Below are positions 50,581 to 61,753 of a stretch of DNA of 64,000 nucleotides, piece after piece (the stretch's first letter is position 1; each line of letters begins with the position of its first letter). Position numbers and translations under genes: made by a program. Source of the DNA: Microbacterium wangchenii (GTDB taxonomy: Bacteria > Actinomycetota > Actinomycetes > Actinomycetales > Microbacteriaceae); assembly GCF_004564355.1 (NCBI RefSeq), contig NZ_CP038266.1:682001-746000 (forward strand), written 5' to 3'. Below the pieces are notes generated by a model that saw nothing but the letters and a program-made list of their open reading frames with translations, was not told the DNA's origin and searched no databases.

Positions 50581-52494
50581 TCACACGGGCACGCCGGCGG
50601 TGGGCGTCGGTGAGGGCTCGCCGCCCGGCGGTGGCGTCGGATCCGCTTCCGCCGGGGGATCGGCGGGCGGTGTCTCCGCGGTGTCGCCTCCGCCGGTGTC
50701 GCCTCCGCCGGTGTCCACTCCGCCGGTGCCGCCGGGGTCGCTGGGCCCGGGGTCGGTGGGGCCGGGGTCGGCCGGGCCGGGATTGGCGGGGCCGGGATCG
50801 GCGGGGCCGGGATCGGTGGGGCCGGGATCGGAGGGGCCGGGGTCGGTCGGGCCGGGGTCGGGTGTCGCATCCCCGCCGCCGGGTGTGGGGGCGGGAGTCG
50901 AGCCCGAGGGGGAGCCGGAGGAGGGGCGCGGGGTGGCCGCCGAACCGCCGGCGGGTGTGGTCCCCTGCGCGGCCCGCCCCTGCGCGGCGGCACGCGTCGA
51001 GCTGCCGGGAGTGCGCGGGGGCGTCGCCGAGGCGGGCTTCTTGGCCGGGGTGCGCCGCCACGTCGTGCCCTCGGGGCGGGCGCCCTCCGCCTCGGCGACG
51101 GGCTCCACCGCCGACTCGGCGGGCTGGGCGGCGCTGTGGTCACCGGGGCCCGCATCCGCGGCCGCGGCCTCGGGCGCCGCGGTCATATCGGCACGGTCGG
51201 AGGCTCCCACGATGGCGGTGCCCAGTGTCGGGGCGCCGGCGACGCCGAGACTCGCCAGCACGACCGCCGCCCCCACCGTGAGGTACGCCGCCACCGGTGC
51301 GCGCCGGAACCAGCTGCGCCGCGCGGCACCTGCGGCGGGCTCGGGCCGGAGCGCGGGAGCGTCGTCCTCGACGACGAGCGCCGGCACATCGTCGGCGGGC
51401 TCGGCTGCGGCGCGGGCGGCGTCGGCGGCCGCGCGGGCAGCGCCCAGGGCGATGATCGCCTTCGGGTCGGCGTCCAGGGCGATCGGGCGGTCGAACCGCT
51501 CCGAGAGCACCTGCGCCACGCGCGGGATGCGGGAGGTCCCGCCGGTCAGCAGGATCGCGTCGACATCGTCGAGGTCCACCCCGGCGCGTTCGAGGGCGTC
51601 CTCGAACGCGTCGACGGTGCGGTCCAGGTCGTCGGCGATCATGACCTCGAACTCGTCGCGGCTCAGGCGGACGCTGCGCTGGTCGCCCGACAGCAGCACC
51701 GGCACGACGGCCTCGGAGTCGAACGACAGCGACTCCTTGGCATCCACGCACTCCCGCCGCAGCGCCGCCAGCGCCATCCGCCCCGACGTGTCGCCGGCCA
51801 GCGCCATGGTGTCCAGGCGCGCCGTGCGCACGACGTGGCGCACGAGGGCATCGTCGAAGTCGGCGCCGCCGAGGTCGGGGATGCCGGCGGGTGCACCGAC
51901 GATGCGCACGGCCCCATCCGCGTCCTTGCGGAGGGCGACGGCGTCGAAGGTGCCGCCGCCGAAGTCGTAGACGGCGAGAACGCGGCCCTCGGGCAGCGGA
52001 TTGGTCGACTCGTAGTGGCGGGCGGCGGCCTCCGGCTCGGTGATGACCACGACGCCGCGCCAACCCTGCTCCGACAGCGCCGTCCGCACGATGTCGCTGC
52101 GGTACTCGCCCCACGCGGCGGGCACCGTGATCGCCAGCAGCGCGGGGGATCCGCCCTCGCGCTCCACGACGGCGCGCGCTGCCCAGTCCACCGTGCGGGC
52201 GTACAGCTCCTCCGGCGCGAAGGCGCGGTCGGCGGCGAGGATCGGCACGTCGTCGCCGATCCGGCGCTTGTACTCCCGGATCAGGCGATCCGGCTGCGTA
52301 TGCCCCCGCCGCTCGGCCGCGTCGCCGAACAGCAGCTCGCCGTCGGCGGCGAACACCACCGTGGGTGCGTTGTCGCCGCTGCGCCCGAGCGGGAACGGCG
52401 TGGCCAGCAGACTGCCGTCCGGCGCGAACCTCGCGATCGCCGCAGATGTCCGGCTGGTGCCGACATCGATCGCCAAATAGTACGGACCATTCAT
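50581..52494 (-). CDS. Membrane-anchored Hsp70-family protein with proline-rich extracytoplasmic tail
   Basis: 637 residues. The N-terminal Hsp70/DnaK nucleotide-binding domain (1-375) has YLAIDVGTSRTSAAIA, ITVPAAWGEYRSD, YDFGGGTFDAVAL and LTGGTSRIPRVAQVL. The DnaK substrate-binding domain is missing. Instead come an acidic linker, one transmembrane helix (about 398-420) and a 215-residue Ala/Pro/Thr tail with DPGPTDPGPSDPGP-type repeats (about 548-583). Topology suggests a cytoplasmic ATPase and a wall-spanning tail. The ATG 52494 follows GGGGAAGAA; upstream ATGs lack sites. It heads the minus-strand half of the ini-like cluster. Confidence 0.88.
   Translation of the reverse strand: MNGPYYLAIDVGTSRTSAAIARFAPDGSLLATPFPLGRSGDNAPTVVFAADGELLFGDAAERRGHTQPDRLIREYKRRIGDDVPILAADRAFAPEELYARTVDWAARAVVEREGGSPALLAITVPAAWGEYRSDIVRTALSEQGWRGVVVITEPEAAARHYESTNPLPEGRVLAVYDFGGGTFDAVALRKDADGAVRIVGAPAGIPDLGGADFDDALVRHVVRTARLDTMALAGDTSGRMALAALRRECVDAKESLSFDSEAVVPVLLSGDQRSVRLSRDEFEVMIADDLDRTVDAFEDALERAGVDLDDVDAILLTGGTSRIPRVAQVLSERFDRPIALDADPKAIIALGAARAAADAARAAAEPADDVPALVVEDDAPALRPEPAAGAARRSWFRRAPVAAYLTVGAAVVLASLGVAGAPTLGTAIVGASDRADMTAAPEAAAADAGPGDHSAAQPAESAVEPVAEAEGARPEGTTWRRTPAKKPASATPPRTPGSSTRAAAQGRAAQGTTPAGGSAATPRPSSGSPSGSTPAPTPGGGDATPDPGPTDPGPSDPGPTDPGPADPGPANPGPADPGPTDPGPSDPGGTGGVDTGGGDTGGGDTAETPPADPPAEADPTPPPGGEPSPTPTAGVPV
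50730..50870. repeat. Tandem coding repeats in the Hsp70-like gene
   Basis: About ten copies of a 12-15-bp unit (GGGGCCGGGNTCGG family on the plus strand) encode alternating DPGPT/DPGPS/DPGPA motifs. These are protein repeats prone to slippage, not a CRISPR array: no spacers and no palindromic ends are present. Confidence 0.8.
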
Positions 52495-52706
52495 TTCTTC
52501 CCCCCGGACGAAGCTGCCCCGAGGGGCCCCCGCGCTCGTTCCGTACGCCAGCAAGGGAAAGCCCAGGCTCATCCCCACTGATGTCCCAATGGCCGATGCG
52601 TGCCCCCAGCGCATCGACGTGTGTTGGATTGTGGCACACGCCCGCATGGATGGGAAGGGTGGCCGGCGCCCGGGGCTCGGCAGCAGGTGCCGCATCCGTC
52701 GCCGGG

Positions 52707-52733
52707 CTGGCACTCGCGTTGCGTGAGTGCCAG
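52707..52733. promoter_or_regulatory. CIRCE-like palindrome 1 (groES operator)
   Basis: CTGGCACTC-N9-GAGTGCCAG is a perfect 9-bp inverted repeat with the CIRCE spacing and GCACTC core; it overlaps the -35 region. The outer bases deviate from the TTAGCACTC consensus. It should be bound by HrcA. Confidence 0.75.
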
Positions 52734-52748
52734 CTCTTTCCGTACACT
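52719..52748 (+). promoter_or_regulatory. groES promoter
   Basis: TTGCGT (52719-52724) and TACACT (52743-52748) are separated by 18 bp. It is embedded between two CIRCE-type palindromes, as expected for a heat-shock promoter repressed by HrcA. The leader would be about 67 nt. Confidence 0.6.
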
Positions 52749-52752
52749 GGCG

Positions 52753-52779
52753 TTAGCACTCACCCCGCGCGGGTGCTAA
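52753..52779. promoter_or_regulatory. CIRCE element 2 (HrcA operator of groES)
   Basis: TTAGCACTC-N9-GGGTGCTAA matches the CIRCE consensus TTAGCACTC-N9-GAGTGCTAA with one mismatch. It lies around the predicted transcription start. Confidence 0.88.
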
Positions 52780-52821
52780 CGAGTCTTCTGTACCGAAGCG
52801 TGAAGAAAGAAGAGGTAGACC

Positions 52822-53118
52822 GTGTCGGTTTCCATCAAGCCGCTCGAGGACCGCATCGTCATCCAGCAGGTCGAGGCTGAGCAGACCACCTCCAGTGGTC
52901 TCGTCATCCCCGACACCGCCAAGGAGAAGCCGCAGGAGGGCGAGGTCGTCGCCGTCGGACCCGGCCGCATCGACGACAACGGCAACCGCGTTCCGCTCGA
53001 CGTCGCCGTCGGCGACCGCGTGATCTACAGCAAGTACGGCGGCACCGAGGTCAAGTTCGGCGCCGACGAGTACCTCGTGCTCTCGGCTCGCGACGTCCTC
53101 GCGGTCGTCGTCCGCTGA
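52822..53118 (+). CDS. groES: Co-chaperonin GroES
   Basis: 98 residues, the usual GroES length. It caps the GroEL chamber in protein folding. Conserved strands [12 protein letters not shown], the mobile loop [46 protein letters not shown] and [14 protein letters not shown] are intact. The start is GTG after AGAGG. groEL does not follow; in Actinobacteria with two groEL copies groES is sometimes solitary, and a terminator ends this transcript. Confidence 0.98.
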   Translation: MSVSIKPLEDRIVIQQVEAEQTTSSGLVIPDTAKEKPQEGEVVAVGPGRIDDNGNRVPLDVAVGDRVIYSKYGGTEVKFGADEYLVLSARDVLAVVVR

Positions 53119-53130
53119 CACCAGTTCTCC

Positions 53131-53164
53131 GAAAGCCCCGGATGCCTCGGCATCCGGGGCTTTC
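53131..53164 (+). terminator. groES terminator
   Basis: A perfect 15-bp stem (53131-53145 with 53150-53164) and 4-nt loop lies 12 bp after the groES stop; the arm ends in TTTC. It isolates groES from the following transporter gene. Confidence 0.8.
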
Positions 53165-53240
53165 GCGTGCGTGGCAGGATTCCGCGGTCACGCGCTCGTG
53201 CGCGCGGCGTGATGTCCGGCCCGGCGTCGGCGCACGCCCA

Positions 53241-53246
53241 TAGGCT
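53241..53246 (+). promoter_or_regulatory. -10 box of a probable leaderless promoter (rarD)
   Basis: TAGGCT is followed by 6 nt and then the rarD GTG at 53253, so transcription should begin at or close to the start codon. Confidence 0.5.
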
Positions 53247-53252
53247 GGGGGA

Positions 53253-54218
53253 GTGGATCGGACGACGCCCCCCGCCCCCGTCGCACCTGCACCGTCGGAG
53301 GCCCGCGAGCGACTGACCGGCGGGGCGTACGCCTTCACCGCGTACCTGCTGTGGGGCATCCTGCCGCTGTACTTCGTCTCGCTCCTGCCCACCGGGGCGT
53401 GGGAGCTCGTGGCGTGGCGGATCGTGCTGTCGTTGGTGTTCTGCGTGGTCCTGCTCGCGGTCACCCGTGCGTGGCGGCCGCTGCGGGCGATTCTCCGGCA
53501 GCCGAGACTGCTCGGCTGGACGGCCCTGGCCGGCGGACTCATCTATATCAACTGGATGGTCTACGTCCTGGCCACCCTCAGCGGCCACGTCGTGGAGACG
53601 AGCCTGGGCTACTTCATCAACCCTCTCGTGACGGTCGTGCTGGGCGTTCTCGTGCTGCGCGAGCGCCTGCGCCTCACCCAGTGGCTCGCCCTCGGGCTGG
53701 CCGCCGTCGCGGTCGTCGTCATCGTCGTCGGCTACGGCGCGTTCCCCTGGATCGCCCTGAGCCTGGCGTTCTCCTTCGGCCTGTACGGCCTGGTGAAAAA
53801 GCGCATCGGCCCGGCCGTCGACGCCGTCAGCGGGCTCACGCTGGAATCGGCGTGGCTCACCCCCATAGCGCTCGTGCAGCTCGCCGTCGTGGCCGCGATC
53901 TCCGGGCTCACCCTGTTCACGGCCGGCCCTGTTCACGCCGTGCTGCTCCTGCTCGCGGGCGTGGTCACCGCCACCCCGCTGCTGTTCTTCGCCGCCGGCG
54001 CGCGGCGCACGCCGCTGACGGTCATGGGGATGCTGCAGTTCGTGGCGCCCATCCTGCAGTTCGCGATCGGGGTGTGGGTGTTCGGCGAGCCGATGCCGGT
54101 GGAGCGGTGGATCGGGTTCGCCCTCGTGTGGGTCGCCCTCATCGTGCTGACCGCCGACTCCGTCGCGGCCGCGCGTCGCGGCCGGCGGGCGGGCGCGGAC
54201 GTCGCCGAACCGGCCTGA
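53253..54218 (+). CDS. rarD: EamA-family transporter RarD
   Basis: 321 residues with ten predicted transmembrane helices in two EamA halves. RarD landmarks are GAYAFTAYLLWGILPLYF, ELVAWRIVLSLVFC, INWMVYVLATLSGHVVETSL, YFINPLVTVVLGVLVLRERL and the second-half LLLLAGVVTATPLLFFAAGA. RarD proteins are named for chloramphenicol sensitivity but their substrates are unknown. The GTG start is 6 nt after a -10 box. It is monocistronic; the following gene has its own ribosome binding site and a 148-bp gap. Confidence 0.92.
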   Translation: MDRTTPPAPVAPAPSEARERLTGGAYAFTAYLLWGILPLYFVSLLPTGAWELVAWRIVLSLVFCVVLLAVTRAWRPLRAILRQPRLLGWTALAGGLIYINWMVYVLATLSGHVVETSLGYFINPLVTVVLGVLVLRERLRLTQWLALGLAAVAVVVIVVGYGAFPWIALSLAFSFGLYGLVKKRIGPAVDAVSGLTLESAWLTPIALVQLAVVAAISGLTLFTAGPVHAVLLLLAGVVTATPLLFFAAGARRTPLTVMGMLQFVAPILQFAIGVWVFGEPMPVERWIGFALVWVALIVLTADSVAAARRGRRAGADVAEPA

Positions 54219-54366
54219 GTCAGGCCGCAGCATCCGCACATAACGATTTGGGCGCCGTTACACATCGTTAACGAACGGCAATACCGGCGAGATGGCCCGC
54301 GGACTAGGTTTGGGGCACTGGGTCGGCGCCCGAGTCGGCCAGCGTTCATACACAGCAAGGAGCATC

Positions 54367-55650
54367 ATGAGCGTCTTCACACGTTCGCGTGCGGGCAAGG
54401 TCTTCGGCGCCATCGCCGTGGCCGGTGTCAGCGCGCTCTTCCTGGCCGGGTGCGGCGGTGGCGGCGGAGAGGCCGCCGAGACCGGCGGCGGTAACTCCTC
54501 CGAAGTCGGCGGCGAGCTCGACCTCAAGATCGGCACGGCGCTTCCCCAGACGGGGACCCTGGCCTTCCTGGGCCCGCCGGAAGAGGCCGGCGTCGGCTAC
54601 GCCGCGGCGCAGATCAACGAGATCTCCGACGAGACGGGTCTGTCGCTCGAGGTCGTCTTCGGCGACTCAGGCGACACCGACAACAAGGCCTACGAGACCG
54701 AGATCCCCCGCCTGCTGGCCGAGGACGTCTCCGCCGTCATCGGCGCCGCGTCCTCGGGCGTCTCGCTGCAGTTCATCGACCAGGTGACCGGTGCCGGCGT
54801 CATCCAGTTCTCGCCGGCGAACACCTCCGACGAGTTCACGACGTACGAGGACAACGGCCTGTACTTCCGCACCGCACCCTCCGACGTGTTGCAGGGCGAG
54901 GTGCTCGGCAACCTCATCGCAGAGGACGGCAACCAGACCCTCGGCCTGATCGTGCTCAACGACTCGTACGGTACGGGCCTGGCCAAGTACGTCTCCGAGG
55001 CCTTCGAGGCCGCCGGTGGCGAGGTGGTCGCCGAGACCACGTACAACACCGGTGACACCACGTTCGACACGCAGATCAGCGAGGTTCTCGCGGCCGACCC
55101 CGACGCGATCGCGCTGATCACGTTCGACGAGGTCGCCACGATCCTGCCGAGCCTGTTCGGGTCGTACCCGGCCGAAGACCTGTACTTCGTCGACGGCAAC
55201 CTGAAGAACTTCGCCGACGCGTTCCCGGCCGGCTCCCTCACGGGCGCCAAGGGCACGCTGCCCGGTCTGTCGATCGACTCGATCGCGGACTTCACCGGCG
55301 AGCTCGACGCGTTCGTCGAGGCGGAGGGTCTGCCGGCGCTGGAGGACTACAGCTACGCGGCCGAGTCCTACGACGCCACGATCCTGCTCTCCCTCGCGGC
55401 CCTCGCGGCCGGGTCGACCGACTCCGCGGATATCGCGGAGAAGCTCATCGAGGTCTCGGGTGGTTCGGGTGACGGGGAGACGTGCTCCACGTACGCCGAC
55501 TGCGCCCAGATCATCCTGGACGGCGGCACGGCCGACTACGAGGGCATCTCGGGTCCGATCACGTTCGACGAGGTCGGCGACCCGACCGAGGCGTCGATCG
55601 GCATCTACCAGTACGGCGAGGACAACAACTACTCCGCCTACGAGGGCTGA
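54367..55650 (+). CDS. Branched-chain amino-acid-type ABC transporter substrate-binding lipoprotein
   Basis: 427 residues. The lipobox LFLAGC puts the lipidated cysteine at residue 29; a Gly/Glu-rich linker follows. The two-lobed periplasmic-binding domain (Peripla_BP_6) shows IGTALPQTGTLAFLGPPE, VFGDSGDTDNKAYETEI, VSAVIGAASSGVSLQFID, QFSPANTSDEFTTYED, GLIVLNDSYGTGLAKYV and YSYAAESYDATILLSLAA. It feeds the livHMGF-like genes encoded convergently at 55874-59923; their opposite orientation is unusual. The ATG 54367 follows AAGGAG. Whether it binds branched-chain amino acids, amides or urea cannot be told. Confidence 0.93.
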   Translation: MSVFTRSRAGKVFGAIAVAGVSALFLAGCGGGGGEAAETGGGNSSEVGGELDLKIGTALPQTGTLAFLGPPEEAGVGYAAAQINEISDETGLSLEVVFGDSGDTDNKAYETEIPRLLAEDVSAVIGAASSGVSLQFIDQVTGAGVIQFSPANTSDEFTTYEDNGLYFRTAPSDVLQGEVLGNLIAEDGNQTLGLIVLNDSYGTGLAKYVSEAFEAAGGEVVAETTYNTGDTTFDTQISEVLAADPDAIALITFDEVATILPSLFGSYPAEDLYFVDGNLKNFADAFPAGSLTGAKGTLPGLSIDSIADFTGELDAFVEAEGLPALEDYSYAAESYDATILLSLAALAAGSTDSADIAEKLIEVSGGSGDGETCSTYADCAQIILDGGTADYEGISGPITFDEVGDPTEASIGIYQYGEDNNYSAYEG

Positions 55651-55667
55651 TCGCAGCATCCACACGG

Positions 55668-55696
55668 AAGGGCCCCGGTCTTCGACCGGGGCCCTT
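55668..55696 (+). terminator. Terminator after the binding-protein gene
   Basis: AAGGGCCCCGGTC (55668-55680) pairs exactly with 55684-55696 around a TTC loop, 18 bp after the stop. A run of C rather than T follows, as is frequent in high-GC genomes. Confidence 0.75.
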
Positions 55697-55725
55697 CCCC
55701 GTGCCCGCCCGGCCCACCCCAGATC

Positions 55726-55796
55726 CGCGAGACTGCACGCCACCGGCGAGACCGCGACATGATGTCGCGGTCTCGTCACGTGCGTGCAGTCTCGCG
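55726..55796. repeat. Nested palindromic intergenic element (REP/REPIN-like)
   Basis: Outer arms CGCGAGACTGCACGC (55726-55740) and its exact complement (55782-55796) enclose inner 14-bp arms (55747-55760 and 55762-55775). Each half contains two versions of GCGAGAC(T/C)GC in tandem. It lies in the gap between the convergent binding-protein and livF-like genes, just after a separate terminator. Confidence 0.75.
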
Positions 55797-55873
55797 GAGC
55801 ACTGGGCGGCGCGGGCGGCGCGGGCGGCGCGGGCGCGCGGATGGCCGCGGGGCGGCGGGGCGGGGCGAGCGGG

Positions 55874-56611
55874 CTACTGGCCGAGGGTGCCGAGGTACAG
55901 CTCGGTGACCTTGGGGTCGTTCAGGAGCTCGCGGCCGGTGCCGGTGTAGGCGTCCCGGCCCTGGTCCAGCACGTAGCCGCGGTCGCAGATCTGCAGGCAG
56001 CGGCGCGCGTTCTGCTCGACCATGATGCACGTGACGCCGGCCTTGTTGATCTCCGAGACCCGGATGAACGCCTCATCCTGCCGCACCGGCGAGAGACCGG
56101 CCGACGGCTCGTCCAGGAGCAGCACCTTCGGGTCCATCATGAGCGCGCGGCTCATGGCGACCATCTGCCGCTCGCCGCCGGAGAGCGACCCTGCGCGCTG
56201 CTTCAGCCGCTTGCCGAGCTCCGCGAAGATGCCGGTGACGAACTCCAGGCGCTCCTTGTAGGCCTTGGGGCGCTGGTACAGCCCCATCTGGAGGTTCTCC
56301 TCGATCGTGAGGCTGGGGAAGACGTTGTTGCTCTGCGGGATGAAGCCCACCCCGCGCCCGACGAGCTTGTTCGCCTTCAGGCCGGTGATGTCCTCGCCCT
56401 CGAGCAGGATCTTCCCCGAGCGCACGTTGACCTGCCCGAAGATCGCCTTCAGCAGCGTGGACTTGCCCGCGCCGTTCGGGCCGATGATCCCGACCAGCTC
56501 CCCCTGGGAGGCGGTCAGCGAACAGCCGTTGAGGATGTTCACGCCGGGGAGGTAGCCGGCGTGGACGTCGTCGATGACGACGACGGCGGTGTCGGTGGCG
56601 ACCGTGCTCAT
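55874..56611 (-). CDS. livF: Branched-chain amino-acid-type ABC transporter ATPase (LivF-like)
   Basis: 245 residues. Walker A GPNGAGKST, signature SLSGGERQMVAMSRAL, Walker B VLLLDEPSAGLSP and the LivF-type H-loop VEQNARRCLQ are present. NGCSLTASQGELVGIIG opens the fold. It pairs with the LivG-like ATPase, whose gene stop overlaps this ATG (ATGA). It is the last gene of the minus-strand livHMGF-like operon. Confidence 0.95.
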   Translation of the reverse strand: MSTVATDTAVVVIDDVHAGYLPGVNILNGCSLTASQGELVGIIGPNGAGKSTLLKAIFGQVNVRSGKILLEGEDITGLKANKLVGRGVGFIPQSNNVFPSLTIEENLQMGLYQRPKAYKERLEFVTGIFAELGKRLKQRAGSLSGGERQMVAMSRALMMDPKVLLLDEPSAGLSPVRQDEAFIRVSEINKAGVTCIMVEQNARRCLQICDRGYVLDQGRDAYTGTGRELLNDPKVTELYLGTLGQ

Positions 56612-57630
56612 CGGCGGTTCTCCTCGTCTTCGGCGACGCCCTCGTCCACGAGGATCGCGGCGCTGGCGCTCTCGGATGCGGCGGCATCCGTCGTCGGATC
56701 GGCCAGGATGACCGGGATGCGGCCGGTGACCACGCCCAGGTCGAGCTCCTGGTGCGCGCCCAGGTAGGCGTCGATCACGGCGGGATTCTTCATGACCGAC
56801 TCCGGATCGCCCTCGGCGACCACGCGGCCCTCGGCCATCACGATCACCCAGTCGGCGATGTGGCGCACCATGTGCATGTCGTGCTCGACGAACAGCACGG
56901 TCATGCCGAGGTCTTTGAGGTCGAGGATGTGGTCCAGCAGCGACTGCGTCAGCGCGGGGTTCACCCCGGCCATCGGCTCGTCGAGCATGACGAGCGTGGG
57001 CTCGGTCATGAGCGAGCGCGCCATCTCCAGGAGCTTGCGCTGGCCTCCGGAGAGGGAAGCGGCGAAGTCGTCGGCCTTCGCGTCGAGTTTGAACTTGCGC
57101 AGCAGGCCCTCCGCGCGCTCTTCGATCCCGGCGTCCTGCGGGCGCCACATCGCGGGGATGAGGCTCTGGAAGAACCGCTCGCCGCGCTGACCGGTCGCGC
57201 CCAGCTTCATGTTCTCCATGACCGTGAGCAGGCCCAGGGCCTTGGTCAGCTGGAACGTGCGCACGAGCCCCATACGGGCGACCTTGTACGCCGGCACCCC
57301 CGACAGGGACTTGCCGTCGAAGGTCCAGGATCCGCTGTTGGGCTTGTCGAAGCCCGTGAGCAGATTGAAGAGCGTCGTCTTGCCCGCGCCGTTGGGGCCG
57401 ATGAGGGCGGTGATCGCGCCGCGCGGGATCTCCAGGTGCTCGACGTCGACGGCGTTGATGCCGCCGAACGAGCGCGTGATGTCGTCGGCGACGATGATCG
57501 GGTCGACCTTCTTCACCCCGGGGCCGGGGGTGCCCACGTGCAGGCCGGTGGCCTTCGCGCGCGGCGTGGGGGAGGTCGGCGTCGGCTCGACGGGGATGTC
57601 CCCGCCGGGGGAAGGTGCGTTATTTGACAA
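56608..57630 (-). CDS. livG: Branched-chain amino-acid-type ABC transporter ATPase (LivG-like), TTG start
   Basis: 340 residues. Walker A GPNGAGKTT, signature SLSGGQRKLLEMARSL, Walker B LVMLDEPMAGVNP and FVEHDMHMVRHIADWV are typical of LivG. The start codon is TTG at 57630, preceded by AAGGAG with about 7-nt spacing inside the end of livM; no ATG or better GTG is available before the domain. An extra N-terminal Pro-rich segment of about 40 residues and a 40-residue acidic C-terminal tail distinguish it from typical LivG (about 255 residues). Confidence 0.93.
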   Translation of the reverse strand: MSNNAPSPGGDIPVEPTPTSPTPRAKATGLHVGTPGPGVKKVDPIIVADDITRSFGGINAVDVEHLEIPRGAITALIGPNGAGKTTLFNLLTGFDKPNSGSWTFDGKSLSGVPAYKVARMGLVRTFQLTKALGLLTVMENMKLGATGQRGERFFQSLIPAMWRPQDAGIEERAEGLLRKFKLDAKADDFAASLSGGQRKLLEMARSLMTEPTLVMLDEPMAGVNPALTQSLLDHILDLKDLGMTVLFVEHDMHMVRHIADWVIVMAEGRVVAEGDPESVMKNPAVIDAYLGAHQELDLGVVTGRIPVILADPTTDAAASESASAAILVDEGVAEDEENRR

Positions 57631-58600
57631 AGGTCAGCTCCTTCTTGTTGCCGAGGATGCCCTGCGGCATGAAGATCACCAGCAGCATCAGCGCGACGCC
57701 GACGAGGATGAAGCGCAGCGTGCCGGCCTGGATCTGGTTCATGAAGGGCAGGAAGCCCGCCTGCACGAGCGCCGGCAGCACGTTGGAGAGGAACGTCTGC
57801 AGCACCCAGAAGATGAGCGAGCCCAGGAGCGGTCCGAACACCGTGGCCGCACCGCCCAGGAGGAGCGCGGTCCACACGAAGAAGGTCAGCGACGTGACGT
57901 AGACGCCGGGGCTCACCGCCGAGGGGAGGGCGTACACGATCCCACCGGCCGCGGCGAGCATGCCGCCCAGCACGAGCGACTGCATCTTGTAGGAGAAGAC
58001 GTTCTTGCCGAGCGAGCGCACGGCGTCCTCGTCTTCGCGGATGCCCTTGAGCACGCGGCCCCACGGGCTGCGCATGAGCATCCACACCACGAGCACGGCG
58101 ATGCCGAGGGTGACCAGGCCCATGATGCGGACCCACCACCCGTTCTCGTTGTACGTCCACGGCCCGAGGCCATAGGTGCCGTCGGGCAGCGGATTCGAGG
58201 CGCGGAAGCTCGTGTGGTAGCCGCTGAGCCCGTCGGCGGAGCCGGTGAACTCGTCGAAGGCCGTCGTGAGGAACAGCAGGCGCACCACCTCGGCGGCGGC
58301 GATCGTGACGATCGCGAGGTAGTCGCCTCGCAGCCGCAGCGTCGGGATGCCGAGGATCAGGGCGAACACCGCCGCAGCCCCCAGGCCGACCAGCGCTCCG
58401 GCCCACCAGGGCAGCCCGAAGGAGAGGATCGAGATGGCGTAGCCGTAGGCGCCGATCGCCATGAAGCCGGCGATGCCCATGTTGATGAGGCCCGCGTAGC
58501 CGAAGTGCACCGCCAGGCCCAGGGCCGCCAGCGCGTAGCCGATCGTGGCGGGACTGAGGATCGAGGATGCGGTGTTCGAGAGGATGGGAAGCCAGTCCAT
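57620..58600 (-). CDS. livM: Branched-chain amino-acid-type ABC transporter permease (LivM-like)
   Basis: 326 residues with about nine helices. LGLAVHFGYAGLINMGIAGFM, IPTLRLRGDYLAIVTIAAAE and the cytoplasmic EAA-like loop VLKGIREDEDAVRSLGKNVF identify LivM. It forms the channel with the LivH-like protein. It begins 9 bp after the livH stop and its end overlaps livG by 11 bp. Confidence 0.95.
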   Translation of the reverse strand: MDWLPILSNTASSILSPATIGYALAALGLAVHFGYAGLINMGIAGFMAIGAYGYAISILSFGLPWWAGALVGLGAAAVFALILGIPTLRLRGDYLAIVTIAAAEVVRLLFLTTAFDEFTGSADGLSGYHTSFRASNPLPDGTYGLGPWTYNENGWWVRIMGLVTLGIAVLVVWMLMRSPWGRVLKGIREDEDAVRSLGKNVFSYKMQSLVLGGMLAAAGGIVYALPSAVSPGVYVTSLTFFVWTALLLGGAATVFGPLLGSLIFWVLQTFLSNVLPALVQAGFLPFMNQIQAGTLRFILVGVALMLLVIFMPQGILGNKKELTFVK

Positions 58601-58609
58601 GGTTCGCGC

Positions 58610-61691
<3,082 letters not shown>

Positions 61692-61741
61692 GCCCGGCGC
61701 GCGTGCCTGCCCGCGCCGGCGGGGCGGAAACGGCTGGCGGG

Positions 61742-61747
61742 TAGGCT
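61742..61747 (+). promoter_or_regulatory. -10 box of a probable leaderless promoter (guaB3)
   Basis: TAGGCT is followed by 6 nt and then the GTG at 61754, the same arrangement as at rarD and tsaB. Confidence 0.5.
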
Positions 61748-61753
61748 GGAGCG

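Noticed and set aside
48178..50613. An 811-codon plus-strand open frame opposite the LuxR-type gene
   Set aside because: High-GC antisense frames stay open by chance; the minus-strand frame has clear P-loop and LuxR domains and the plus-strand product is compositionally biased with no domain.
50700..50870. CRISPR-like array
   Set aside because: The repeats are short, contiguous and in frame with DPGP coding repeats; there are no spacers and no cas genes.
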